DNA of 33,873 nt from Comamonadaceae bacterium (GCA_947448885.1 CANFPJ010000016.1:1-33873); one strand, 5' to 3'. Shown: positions 16,084-24,748, counted from the stretch's first letter. Translations and numbers: made by a program. Notes: generated by a model from the sequence alone, not told the origin.

Positions 16084-17031
16084 TCAGGGTGAGGCGTGGG
16101 TGATGAAAGCCTCTGGTACGGCCTCACCCCACTGGGAATTGAGGCCTTCTTCGGCGGGCAGGTAGTTGGTGGGCGCATGGATGTTGAGCACATCGCTGTC
16201 GCTCCAATGCTCGTGCACCCGACCCCAGGGGTCTTGCCAGTAGTCATACACCTGGCTGCCCAACACATGGCGGCCAATGCCCCACACGTGTTTGTACTGG
16301 TCGCCTTTGCGCAGGTGCTGATGCCCGATCATGATGTCGTCAATGTCTTGGGCTTCGAAGGACAAATGGTTCAAGCCCACGTTGGGGCCATCAATGCACA
16401 AAAAAGTGTGGTGGTCGACATAGGTCTCACCGCGATCCACCCGGTTGAAAGAGGCAATCACGTTCTCTTTGTCACCGGCGTACACCTCGTCGGAGCAAAT
16501 CAAGCCAAACATTTCGCGGTACCACTTGATTTTTTCTTTGGCATTGGGCGTCATGATCACAGCGTGGGCCGCGCGCTTGACCTGAGAGGGACCGGCAGGC
16601 AAACGCATCAACTCACCAGCACGGCGCAGCTTGTTGTCACCGGTATTGACAATGGCTTTGCGCACCGGCAAGGGGGCCAGCTGCTGCATGCCACACATCA
16701 CCTCCATTTGGTAGCCATGGGGATCGCTGATGCGCACCCGCTTGCCGCCACCAGGCTCGTCAATGTTTTCAATGCCGCTGGCGCCAGGGGCTTTGGCAAA
16801 TTGTTTGAGTTGGTCTTCGTTGTCGACAAAAAAGCACAAGCCCACAAACTTGGAGGGGCCCAAATGGGTGACATGGATGTGGTGATTGGGGTCGGTCCCG
16901 CGCATGTACAACGCATCTTTGGTGCGCTCTGCACGGTGCATGCCAAATTTGGTCAGAAATTCTTCTGCCTCATCCAAGCTGGGCGACTGCAAGCGGCCAA
17001 AGGCCAGGTCAGTGACTTTTACATAGGGCAT
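16084..17031 (-). CDS. Two-domain extradiol (VOC, BphC-type) ring-cleavage dioxygenase
   Basis: A 315-residue type I extradiol dioxygenase, which opens catechol-type rings next to the hydroxyls with Fe(II) and O2. It has two vicinal-oxygen-chelate modules (about 5-125 and 150-290). In the second, His156, His222 (GLNHLSF) and Glu274 (VHEHWSD) match the 2-His-1-Glu metal triad. His255 (GIGRHVLGSQ) and Tyr264 (DYWQDPWG) keep exactly the spacing of the acid-base His241 and Tyr250 before Glu260 in BphC. All key residues are present, so activity is expected. GGAGG precedes the ATG, 17 bases after livF. The diol substrate is not identifiable. Confidence 0.9.
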   Translation of the reverse strand: MPYVKVTDLAFGRLQSPSLDEAEEFLTKFGMHRAERTKDALYMRGTDPNHHIHVTHLGPSKFVGLCFFVDNEDQLKQFAKAPGASGIENIDEPGGGKRVRISDPHGYQMEVMCGMQQLAPLPVRKAIVNTGDNKLRRAGELMRLPAGPSQVKRAAHAVIMTPNAKEKIKWYREMFGLICSDEVYAGDKENVIASFNRVDRGETYVDHHTFLCIDGPNVGLNHLSFEAQDIDDIMIGHQHLRKGDQYKHVWGIGRHVLGSQVYDYWQDPWGRVHEHWSDSDVLNIHAPTNYLPAEEGLNSQWGEAVPEAFITHASP

Positions 17032-17048
17032 GGTGCATCCTCCGGTGG

Positions 17049-17771
17049 TTAAGCCGCCTCGCCCAAATAGGCTTGGCGAATATGGGGCTGGGTCATCAAT
17101 TCTTTGGGGTTGCCAGTGGCAACAATGCGGCCGCCTTCAATCACGTAGGCACGCTGGGCCACTTCCAGGGCCAAGGCCGCATTTTGTTCAATGAGCAATA
17201 TGGACACGCCACTCGCGTGAATTTGTCCAATGGCTTCAAACACCTGTTGCGTCACCGATGGGGCCAAACCCAAAGATGGCTCATCGATCAGCAACAACTT
17301 GGGGTGGGCCATCAGCGCACGGCCAAAGGCGACCATTTGCTGCTGGCCACCCGACAAGGTGCCCGCGGCTTGCCAACGGCGCTCTTTGAGGATGGGAAAC
17401 AAGTCATACACCTTGGCCAGGGTTTGCTCGCGCAATGGACGCGCATAGGGCCGGTAGCAACCCATGTCCAGGTTTTCTTCCACCGTCATTCCGCCAAACA
17501 GCAAGCGACCCTCGGGGACGATGGACACATCCAGGTTGCACATTTGGGTGGCGTTGAGTTTGGTCACGTCCTTGTCACGCAGCATCAAGCGGCCAGAGCG
17601 CACAGGGAGCAAGCGCATGGCGGTGTTGATCAAGGTGGTTTTGCCAGCCCCATTGGGGCCGACGATGGAGACCAACTCGCCTTCGTTGATGTGAAAGTCA
17701 ATGTCCCACAAAGCCGGCGCGTCGCCATACGACACATTCAATTGGTGGGCGCTGAACAAAGCATCAGCCAT
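17049..17771 (-). CDS. livF: LivF-type ABC transporter ATP-binding protein
   Basis: A 240-residue ATPase of a branched-chain-amino-acid-type (HAAT) importer. The Walker A is GPNGAGKT (38-45), the signature is LSGGQ (139-143), and Walker B is LLLIDEP (159-165), with LIEQN carrying the switch region. MCNLDVSIVPEGRLLFGGMTVEENL is the LivF-type Q/loop region. The ATG at 17771 overlaps the stop of the fused livM-livG gene by 8 bases. HAAT systems also import aromatic acids, ureas and amides, so the ligand need not be an amino acid; the neighbouring catabolic genes suggest otherwise. Confidence 0.95.
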   Translation of the reverse strand: MADALFSAHQLNVSYGDAPALWDIDFHINEGELVSIVGPNGAGKTTLINTAMRLLPVRSGRLMLRDKDVTKLNATQMCNLDVSIVPEGRLLFGGMTVEENLDMGCYRPYARPLREQTLAKVYDLFPILKERRWQAAGTLSGGQQQMVAFGRALMAHPKLLLIDEPSLGLAPSVTQQVFEAIGQIHASGVSILLIEQNAALALEVAQRAYVIEGGRIVATGNPKELMTQPHIRQAYLGEAA

Positions 17772-19494
17772 GGGGCGTCCCCAAATAAGCGCTGACCACG
17801 GCCGGGTCATTCATCACCTCACGCGGCATGCCGCTGGCAATGACCTGACCATGGTTGAGCACGATCAAGCGATCGCACAGTTCGAGCACAGCGCGCATAT
17901 TGTGTTCAATGAAGATGATGGTGGAACCCCGTTGGCGGATTTCCCGCACCAGGGCCACCGCATTGTTGATTTCAGAGGGCGTGAGGCCGGCCAGCACCTC
18001 GTCGAGCAGCACCAAGCGCGGGGCCGAGGCCAAAGCGCGAGACAACTCCAAGAATTTGCGCTGGTGCAAATTCAGCTCAGTGGGCAAGGACCGCGCCCGA
18101 TCGGCCAAGCCGACAAACTCCAGCCAATACATGGCCTGGGCGGCCGCTTCAGCGCGCGACAACTGGGTGCCACCAAACATGCCCGCCAGGGTGGTGTTTT
18201 CCAACACCGTGAGGTTCACAAAGGGCCGCGGAATTTGATAGGTGCGGGCGATGCCCGCATGCGCCGCCCGGTATGAGGGCAATGGCACCAGATCTTCGCC
18301 TTGGAACAGTATGCGCCCCGCCTCGGGCTTGTACAAACCGCTGATGACGTTGACCATGGTCGACTTGCCCGAACCGTTGGGGCCGACCAAACCCAAAATT
18401 TCACCGCGCCGGGCCTCCAAGCTCACATTTTGCAAGGCCTTCACGCCGCTGAACGACTTGGAAACATGGTCGATGGTGAGCAACACATCGCCCGCGTCGC
18501 CACGGGCGGTGATGACCGCTGGCGCCACCGGTTGGGGCAAAGGCGGCAAGGCACGCTGGCTTTTGAAGCGCTTGATCAGCTGCCCCAAAATGCCATCGGG
18601 CATGAACAAAATCACCACGATCAAAATCAATCCGATCATTGCACGGCCCACCACCGCGTAATCACCTGCCGTGAAGGCATACAACAGGGCGGTGATCGCC
18701 GTGGCGCCCACCGCCGGGCCCAGCCAATGGCGCGAGCCACCGAGCACACTCATCAGCACCACGTTGAGCGGCACCACGATGTTGAACACCTCACTGGCCG
18801 TGACATAAGACACGAACAAGGCATGGATGCCACCGGCCACACCCGCAAACGCGCATGAGATGGCCAAGGCCTGCAACTTGAAGCGGTAGGTGGGCACACC
18901 CTGCACCTCGGCCACGTCTTCATCGTCGTGGATGGCAAACAAGCCCGAACCCAAACGGGCGTTGTAGATGTAGTAGGCCGCCCACAGCACCAGCAACACC
19001 AAAGCCAAGGCCAACAGATAAAAAGTCGCCGAGGGCGACGGCCCAATGGCGGGAATCGGCACGGCCGACAAGTAAACGCCGGGGCCGCCATCAATCGGCG
19101 TGTTGAGGATGATGGTGGCGATGACGAATGTCACGGCCAAGGTCAGCAAGCCAAACAACTCACCGCGCAAGCGCCGCAAACGAAACACCACCGCACCCAA
19201 GCCCACGCCAAACAAAGCAGGCACCAAAGCCGCCATGGGCAAGGTGTACAAGAAAGGCCAATCAAACTTGCTGGCCAAGACCGCCGTGGTGTACATGCCC
19301 AGGCCAAAAAATGCGCCATGGCCAAATGAGAAGTAGCCTGAATAGCCCGACAAGATGTTCCAAGACGTGGCCAGCACCACCCAGTGAAAGATCAAGTAAA
19401 GGAAAGACTCGTAAAACGCCGGTAGTTTGAGCAAAGGCAAGGCCGCCAAGGCAGCACCCACCACCACGAACATGGCCAAGACCCGCTTGTTCAC
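17764..19494 (-). CDS. Fused LivM-LivG: HAAT permease joined to ATP-binding domain
   Basis: A 576-residue single polypeptide. Residues ~1-308 are a LivM-type permease with about eight to ten hydrophobic spans and the GYFSFGHGAFFGLGMYT motif. Residues ~336-576 are a LivG-type ATPase with Walker A GPNGSGKS (371-378) and Walker B LVLLDE (494-499). The ABC signature is degenerate: ELNLHQRKF stands in place of LS(Y/G)GQ, and DEV replaces DEP. Such fusions and signature variants occur in proteobacterial HAAT systems. The start is taken as GTG at 19494, just past the livH stop, with GGAAAG in front. It pairs with LivH and LivF to make one importer. Confidence 0.93.
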   Translation of the reverse strand: MNKRVLAMFVVVGAALAALPLLKLPAFYESFLYLIFHWVVLATSWNILSGYSGYFSFGHGAFFGLGMYTTAVLASKFDWPFLYTLPMAALVPALFGVGLGAVVFRLRRLRGELFGLLTLAVTFVIATIILNTPIDGGPGVYLSAVPIPAIGPSPSATFYLLALALVLLVLWAAYYIYNARLGSGLFAIHDDEDVAEVQGVPTYRFKLQALAISCAFAGVAGGIHALFVSYVTASEVFNIVVPLNVVLMSVLGGSRHWLGPAVGATAITALLYAFTAGDYAVVGRAMIGLILIVVILFMPDGILGQLIKRFKSQRALPPLPQPVAPAVITARGDAGDVLLTIDHVSKSFSGVKALQNVSLEARRGEILGLVGPNGSGKSTMVNVISGLYKPEAGRILFQGEDLVPLPSYRAAHAGIARTYQIPRPFVNLTVLENTTLAGMFGGTQLSRAEAAAQAMYWLEFVGLADRARSLPTELNLHQRKFLELSRALASAPRLVLLDEVLAGLTPSEINNAVALVREIRQRGSTIIFIEHNMRAVLELCDRLIVLNHGQVIASGMPREVMNDPAVVSAYLGTPHG

Positions 19495-19495
19495 A

Positions 19496-20353
19496 TCAAA
19501 TCTTTCCGGGGCGCAACAACAGCACCGCAATCAACAGGGAAAACGAAACCAAGGGCGCCCAAGCTGGGGCGGTGACGGCCATGGTGGCCGCCTCCGACAT
19601 GCCAATCACAATGCCAGCGATCAAGGGGCCCACCGGGTTGCCCAAGCCACCAATCATGACTGCGGAGAAGACCACCCCAATCCAGGCATAAATTTGCGAT
19701 GGGGCCAAAGTAAAACTCAAGGCCAAACAAGCCCCAGCCACACCGGCAAAAGCCGAGGCCGCACCCGACAACAGCAATGCGAGCATGGGCTCATTGACCC
19801 CAAAAGCAGCCGCCATCTTGGGGTTCTCAGCCATGGCCCGCATGGCCTTGCCAATCGGGGTGTAGCGCAACACCGCCCAAGTGGCCAGCGCCAAGCCCAC
19901 CGAGATCAACAACGTGAGCAACTCGGGCAAGGGGATGTACATGGCACCGATCTTGAACTTGACATCGGCGTAATGCGACTCCAGTTTGCGGTAATCGGCG
20001 GTCCACACCCACTGGATAAAACTCTCGATGATGACCGTCAAGCCAAAGGTGACCAACAGCGAGTTGAAAGGCGTGACCTTGAAACGCGCAAACACCCAGT
20101 GCATCGCCATGCCAAACACAAAAAAGCCGGGGGCCACTATCACCAGGGTGATCAGCGGGTCCACCCCAAAACTGCTGGACAGTTGATAGGTGAGGTAGGC
20201 GCCCAAAAACGACAGGGCAAAGTGGGCCAAATTGATTTGGCGCAACATGCCCCAGGACAAGCTCAAACCAAGTCCGAGCAAACCATAGAGGCCACCGATA
20301 AAAAGCCCGGACAGCAAAGACTGTCCGAGCAGCTCAAGGCTGGGAAACTGCAT
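19496..20353 (-). CDS. livH: LivH-type ABC transporter permease
   Basis: A 285-residue inner-membrane permease with about eight hydrophobic segments. Family features are GLYGLLGLGLSLSWGMLRQINLAHF (about 21-45) near the N-terminus, the coupling-helix-like TPIGKAMRAMAENPKMAAAFGV in the cytoplasmic loop, and FSAVMIGGLGNPVGPLIAG near the C-terminus. The ATG is 13 bases after the livK stop and the gene ends 1 base before the livM-livG start, so it is in the same operon. Confidence 0.95.
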   Translation of the reverse strand: MQFPSLELLGQSLLSGLFIGGLYGLLGLGLSLSWGMLRQINLAHFALSFLGAYLTYQLSSSFGVDPLITLVIVAPGFFVFGMAMHWVFARFKVTPFNSLLVTFGLTVIIESFIQWVWTADYRKLESHYADVKFKIGAMYIPLPELLTLLISVGLALATWAVLRYTPIGKAMRAMAENPKMAAAFGVNEPMLALLLSGAASAFAGVAGACLALSFTLAPSQIYAWIGVVFSAVMIGGLGNPVGPLIAGIVIGMSEAATMAVTAPAWAPLVSFSLLIAVLLLRPGKI

Positions 20354-20366
20354 TCAGATCAAAGCA

Positions 20367-21581
20367 TCAAGGCAGCAAATGTTTCACGCCAGGCTTGGCC
20401 GATGCGCGCGGCCAAATCACGACCCATTCGCCGTTTTGCACCTGCTTGACCTTGGAGAGGTCTTCGCCGTAGTTGTTGGTGCCATCAAAGCGCATCGGGC
20501 CTTGGATGGTGTTGACGGTGTTCTTTTTCAACCAAGCGGCCAAGGCTTTGTCGTCAAAACTCTTGGCACCATTGACCGCCGCTTCCAGCACCTGCCAAGC
20601 CGCATATGAGGCCGCCGCCTGCGTGTCGATCATGGTGTCCGGCAAACCAGCCTTGGCAGCGCGTTCATTGAAGATTTTGGCAAACTCGGTGGCGCCAAAG
20701 TTGCTCATCATCGGGGCGTGCTGCTCAAAAATCGTCATCGCCAAGGCGTTTTTCGCGTCAGGTGACTTGAGCATGGGGCCAGGGGCCGGCAAGAAGTGGA
20801 ACATTTGCGGCGCGGCGTAATCGATCTTCTTCATCGCGTCGAGCAACAGCATGCCTTCCAAAGCAATCACACCACCCCAAATGAAATCGGGCTTGGCTTC
20901 TTTCAAGCGGCTGGCAATGGCCCCAAAGTCGCGGTTGCCAAAATCCCACTCCAAATACAACACTTCAGTCAAGCCACGCTTTTTGGCAATGTCGCGAGCA
21001 CCCACCGACATGAAATGCACCGAAGGGAATTTGGACGTCACGATGGCAATGGTTTTGGGCGGCTTGGGGCCGGCGGCCAATGCATCAAACACCAGGTTGG
21101 GACCCGTCACCTCAGGTGAGGGGCCGGTGGCCCAAGTGGGGAATTGCATGTCGTACTTGGCCAAGCTGGGGATGCCAAAGGTGTGATGCACCAACACCTT
21201 GTTGTAGCGTTGAGCCACACCCATGGCCGACAAAATATTGGCGGTGGCGTAGGGGCCAATCAGCAAATCAGCCTTGTCAACCGTGACAATTTGTTCATAC
21301 AAGGTGCGGGCCAAATCGGGCTTGGACTGGTCGTCCTTGAGCACCCACTCGACGGGGCGGCCCAACAAGCCATTTTTCTTGTTCAGCTCTTCCACATAAA
21401 TTTCACCCACCAATTTGTGGATCAAGGCGGTGGCCGACAAAGGACCGGTCAGGGCCAAGGTGCCGCCCACTTTGACGGGGGTGCCCGAGGGCGCGGCCAG
21501 CGCCGACGTGCCGATGGCCATGGCAGCCATGGCCGTGAAGGCCAACACGCTGCGGCGAGAAGAAGATGCGAAATTTGTCAT
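20367..21581 (-). CDS. livK: LivK-type periplasmic binding protein of the HAAT importer
   Basis: A 404-residue binding protein of the Peripla_BP_6 type. The N-terminus carries SSRRSVLAFTAMAAMAIG, a hydrophobic signal with paired arginines, possibly Tat, ending near ALAAP. VKVGGTLALTGPLSATA is the usual start of the mature domain; VDKADLLIGPYATANILSAMGVAQRYN gives the hinge-proximal region. TGGAG precedes the ATG. As the only binding protein here followed directly by its own permeases and ATPases, it sets the specificity of the importer. The gene symbol reflects the system, not the ligand. Confidence 0.92.
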   Translation of the reverse strand: MTNFASSSRRSVLAFTAMAAMAIGTSALAAPSGTPVKVGGTLALTGPLSATALIHKLVGEIYVEELNKKNGLLGRPVEWVLKDDQSKPDLARTLYEQIVTVDKADLLIGPYATANILSAMGVAQRYNKVLVHHTFGIPSLAKYDMQFPTWATGPSPEVTGPNLVFDALAAGPKPPKTIAIVTSKFPSVHFMSVGARDIAKKRGLTEVLYLEWDFGNRDFGAIASRLKEAKPDFIWGGVIALEGMLLLDAMKKIDYAAPQMFHFLPAPGPMLKSPDAKNALAMTIFEQHAPMMSNFGATEFAKIFNERAAKAGLPDTMIDTQAAASYAAWQVLEAAVNGAKSFDDKALAAWLKKNTVNTIQGPMRFDGTNNYGEDLSKVKQVQNGEWVVIWPRASAKPGVKHLLP

Positions 21582-21648
21582 GATTTACTCCAGTGGCTTT
21601 CAGCGAACATCATATTCAGAAAAAGCAGCGAAACAATCAGCGTAAACC

Positions 21649-23010
21649 TTAGTGGTTCTGCATCAACTGGTTCAAATCGCGCATGATTCGCTGACCCGAT
21701 GCGCCCAAGGCCGCTTGTTGGCGCACCATATCGGTGAACAACACCTTGCCATGGCGTTTTTTGGCCTGGCCAGCCACCCACACCGAGTCGATGTTGGCCA
21801 AACTGGTTTGGGTCACCACGGTCGACACTGGGTCATGCACCGGCATCATGTTCAGGTCATCGGCGCGCACCATCACGATATCGGCTTGCTTGCCCGGGGT
21901 GAGTGAGCCAATGCGGTCTTGCATTTTCAGCATCTTGGCGCCCTCCAAGGTGATCCATCCCAAGGCTTCACGCGCCGTGATGGTGGTGGTGTCGGGCAAT
22001 TTTTGATGCTCGACTTTGGACTGGGCATTGTCAAATGCCCGTTGCGAGGCCAAGGCCATTCGCGCCACGGTGAACATGTCACCGCTGATGCAGGATTCCA
22101 AATCCACCCCCAAAGACGGCTGGGCGCCCATGCTGCGCAAACGTCCGGTGATGGCAAAACCATGGCCCTGGAACATTTCGGTCTCTGGGGTGAGTGAAAA
22201 GCTCACCCCTTGGTCAAGCATGAAGCGCAATTGCGCATCGGTCAAATCGTTGCCGTGCACGATGTTGTTGTTGTCGCCCAGCAAGCCTTCTTTGGCCAAC
22301 CGGTCCCAACCATCGGGCACGCGGGCCGCAGCGCCGGCGCAGTGCATGCTGGCGATCAAACCAAACTCGCGGGCGAGTTTGAAATCGTCCACCGCCACGT
22401 CATAGGTGGAGTAGTGCGGACCCAAAATGGCCAAGCCCAGGGACAGCAAGCTGTCTTGGCTGGCAAAGCGGGTTTTGAGCAAGCGCTCAACCTCGCTGCG
22501 CGGATGCGGCACTTCCCAAAACGGTTTCTGACCCGGCTTGGGATCGGGCTTGGGAGAACCATGAAAGAACACCGCCCGAATGCCCGATGCCGCCAAGCCA
22601 TCAATGCCGGCATCGGTGTGTGCCGGCGTGGGGTTGTTGTGGCACCAGTCGGCCAAGGTGGTGGTGCCGCCATTGATTTGATTCAGTGCACCCACCAAGT
22701 TGGCAATATAAATGTCCGATGGCTGAAATAAGGTGGCCAAACCCGCGTGCATCTTTTTAAAGTATTCGATCACCGTCCAGTTCGCTGCCACACCGCGCAA
22801 TCCCGTTTGCCACGTGTGCATGTGGGCGTTGATCAAGCCCGGGATGACGATGGTGCCACTCGCATCGACCACTTGCGCGTCATCGGCTTGGATGTGCGGG
22901 GCAATGGCGGCAATGCGCTCACCATCGATGAGCACATCACCTTGGGGCAAGTCGCCAATTTGGGGATCCATCGACACAACGGTGCCACCGCGAATGAGGG
23001 TTTTGGACAT
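21649..23010 (-). CDS. AtzA/TrzN-like amidohydrolase (cytoplasmic metal-dependent deaminase/hydrolase)
   Basis: A 453-residue amidohydrolase-superfamily protein resembling the chlorohydrolase/SAH-deaminase/guanine-deaminase group. The small beta-sandwich domain flanks a TIM barrel: INAHMHTWQTGLRG has His63 and His65; His223 (SMHCAG), His252 (VHGND) and Asp303 (SLGVDLES) complete the metal site. The usual glutamate three residues after the beta-5 histidine (HxxE) is absent: Gly226 is there. TPETEMFQGHG (274-284) marks a subgroup variant. GEGAG-like AGGAG precedes the ATG. It is the promoter-proximal gene of the long minus-strand cluster, 67 bases before livK. Likely acts on a C-N bond of a ring, but unproven. 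Confidence 0.88.
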   Translation of the reverse strand: MSKTLIRGGTVVSMDPQIGDLPQGDVLIDGERIAAIAPHIQADDAQVVDASGTIVIPGLINAHMHTWQTGLRGVAANWTVIEYFKKMHAGLATLFQPSDIYIANLVGALNQINGGTTTLADWCHNNPTPAHTDAGIDGLAASGIRAVFFHGSPKPDPKPGQKPFWEVPHPRSEVERLLKTRFASQDSLLSLGLAILGPHYSTYDVAVDDFKLAREFGLIASMHCAGAAARVPDGWDRLAKEGLLGDNNNIVHGNDLTDAQLRFMLDQGVSFSLTPETEMFQGHGFAITGRLRSMGAQPSLGVDLESCISGDMFTVARMALASQRAFDNAQSKVEHQKLPDTTTITAREALGWITLEGAKMLKMQDRIGSLTPGKQADIVMVRADDLNMMPVHDPVSTVVTQTSLANIDSVWVAGQAKKRHGKVLFTDMVRQQAALGASGQRIMRDLNQLMQNH

Positions 23011-23113
23011 GTTCGGCTCTCCTGATGAAATTGCAGGGCGGATTACATCACGACCTGAGAAGTTGGCTAAGATGCGCCGCTTCGATCAACCCTCATCACC
23101 CTGCGAGATTTCC
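23011..23113. promoter_or_regulatory. Divergent intergenic region driving the long minus cluster and the NTF2-Bug-3 pair
   Basis: This 103-bp gap is the only place from which both catabolic units can be read outward. On the minus strand AGGAG serves the amidohydrolase start. On the plus strand TAAGAT at 23068-23073 is a possible -10, with no good -35. No regulator gene adjoins it, so control of the cluster cannot be assigned from the window. Confidence 0.45.
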
Positions 23114-23719
23114 ATGACCCCTGAAATGCAACAACAACTGCGCATCCGCCAACTGGTGGAGAACTGGGCGGTGTACCGCGACGCTGGGCTGTGGGACCGT
23201 TTTCGCACCGTCTGGCACGATGATGGCGTGATGATGGCCACTTGGTTTCAAGGCCCATTCGAAGACTTCATCCGCGTCACCATTGAAGGCTGGAACAAGG
23301 GTGTGAGCATCCTGCACTTTTTGGGCGGATCGGCCATCGATGTGCAAGGCACGCGGGCCATTGCCCAAACCAAAATGACCATCTCTCAACGCGGTTTGGT
23401 CGAAGGCTGTTTGTGCGATGTGGTGTGCACCGGGCGGTTTTACGATTTTTTTGAAGAACGCGAAGGCCGTTGGGGCTTGGTGCACCGCCAGCCCATTTAT
23501 GAAAAAGACCGCATCGACCCGCTGGACCCGGCGGCCAAACTCGAACTCGACCAAGCCGCCTTGGCCACATTTCCCGAGGGCTATCGCCACTTGGCCTACA
23601 TCCAAACCCGGATTGGCTACAACGTGAAAATGGACATGCCCATGCTCAAAGGCGAAGGCGTGCAAGACCTGTACCGCCGTGGCGCCAACTGGTTGGCCGG
23701 CAAACCCTTGGAGCGCTGA
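23114..23719 (+). CDS. NTF2/SnoaL-like protein B
   Basis: A 201-residue NTF2-like protein from the ATG at 23114 (MTPEMQQQLRIRQLVENW). It parallels the protein at 12236-12820: the same helix pair with VYRDAGLWDRFRTVWHDDG, RFYDFFEEREGRWGLVHR in the sheet, and the C-terminal YEKDRIDPLDPAAKLELD block, with a similar YRHLAYIQ after it. No signal peptide is seen. It is followed 3 bases later by Bug-3, so it forms an operon. The enzymatic role, if any, is unknown; SnoaL-type isomerase or dehydratase activity is possible. The frame is open upstream to 22733, but that part overlaps the divergent gene and is not expected to be translated. Confidence 0.82.
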   Translation: MTPEMQQQLRIRQLVENWAVYRDAGLWDRFRTVWHDDGVMMATWFQGPFEDFIRVTIEGWNKGVSILHFLGGSAIDVQGTRAIAQTKMTISQRGLVEGCLCDVVCTGRFYDFFEEREGRWGLVHRQPIYEKDRIDPLDPAAKLELDQAALATFPEGYRHLAYIQTRIGYNVKMDMPMLKGEGVQDLYRRGANWLAGKPLER

Positions 23720-23722
23720 AAC

Positions 23723-24700
23723 ATGCTCAACCGCCGCCTCACCTTGACCGCTTTGGCCACCAGCGCCTTCGTTGCTGCACCCTGGGCCCTGGCGCAAGAG
23801 CCCTACCCCAATCGCGCCATTCGGGTCATCGTGCCCCAACCGCCCGGGGGTGGCTTTGATTTTGTGGCCCGCGTGCTGGCAGACAAATTGGCCTTGGTGT
23901 TCAAAAGTGGCGTGGTCGTTGAAAACCGCACCGGCTCTGGCACCTTGGTGGGCACCGAGTTGGCCGCCAAGGCCGCGCCCGATGGCTATACCTTGTTGAT
24001 GGGCTCGGTGTCCAACCTGGTGCTCAATGCGGGCTTGTACAAAAGCCTGAGTTACGAGCCGCTGAAAGACTTTGAACCGATTGGCTTGGCCGTGGCCTAC
24101 AGCTACACCTTGATGGGTCGCAAAGACCTGCCCTTCAACAGCCTGGCCGAATTGGTGGCGCATGCCCGCGCCAACCCCGGCAAGCTGACCTATGCGTCGG
24201 CAGGCAACGGCTCCGGTCAGCACATCTTGGCCGCCGCTTTGTGGCATTTGGCGGGGGTGCAACTCACCCATGTGCCGTACCGCGGCGCTCAACCGGCCTA
24301 CACCGATTTGTTGGGCGCGCGGGTGGATGTGTTTTTCGACCTCTCCTCCACGGCCCGCCCACATGTGGACGCGGGCAGCGTCAAGCCATTGGCGGTGTCC
24401 GGCGCTGCGCGCTTGCCCATTCACCCCGCTGTGCCCACCTTGCGCGAAACCGGCGTGGCGCCCCTGGAGTTGGAATCCTGGTTTGGTTACTTCGCGCCGG
24501 CCAAAACCCCGGCCGCCGAACTCAACCGCTTGCGCACCGAGTTGCGCAAAGTCATCACCGCACCCGATGTGGTGGAGCGTTTTGAAAAAGCTGGCGGTCG
24601 GCCCATGGCGGTCATGGGGGACGATGCCAAAGCGCTGCAAAAGCGCGACATCGAGCGCTGGGTGCCATTGATCAAAGCCGCCGGCATTCAACCGGAGTGA
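23723..24700 (+). CDS. Bug/TctC-family periplasmic solute-binding protein (Bug-3)
   Basis: 325 residues with a Sec signal (MLNRRLTLTALATSAFVAAP to ALAQ). The first ligand loop is IRVIVPQPPGGGFDFVAR, followed by NRTGSGTLVGTELAAKAAPD, YSYTLMGRKDLPFN, GNGSGQH and VPYRGAQPAYTDLLGARVD. It is strikingly like Bug-2 and sits beside an NTF2-like gene as Bug-2 does, pointing to a duplicated pair. The start is 3 bases after the NTF2-like stop, with GGAGCG in the end of that gene as ribosome-binding site. A terminator follows at 24749. Confidence 0.93.
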   Translation: MLNRRLTLTALATSAFVAAPWALAQEPYPNRAIRVIVPQPPGGGFDFVARVLADKLALVFKSGVVVENRTGSGTLVGTELAAKAAPDGYTLLMGSVSNLVLNAGLYKSLSYEPLKDFEPIGLAVAYSYTLMGRKDLPFNSLAELVAHARANPGKLTYASAGNGSGQHILAAALWHLAGVQLTHVPYRGAQPAYTDLLGARVDVFFDLSSTARPHVDAGSVKPLAVSGAARLPIHPAVPTLRETGVAPLELESWFGYFAPAKTPAAELNRLRTELRKVITAPDVVERFEKAGGRPMAVMGDDAKALQKRDIERWVPLIKAAGIQPE

Positions 24701-24748
24701 TGGCCTGGGTGCGGCCCAGCCCCCCCTGTAAAACCCTAGCCAGCGAGG

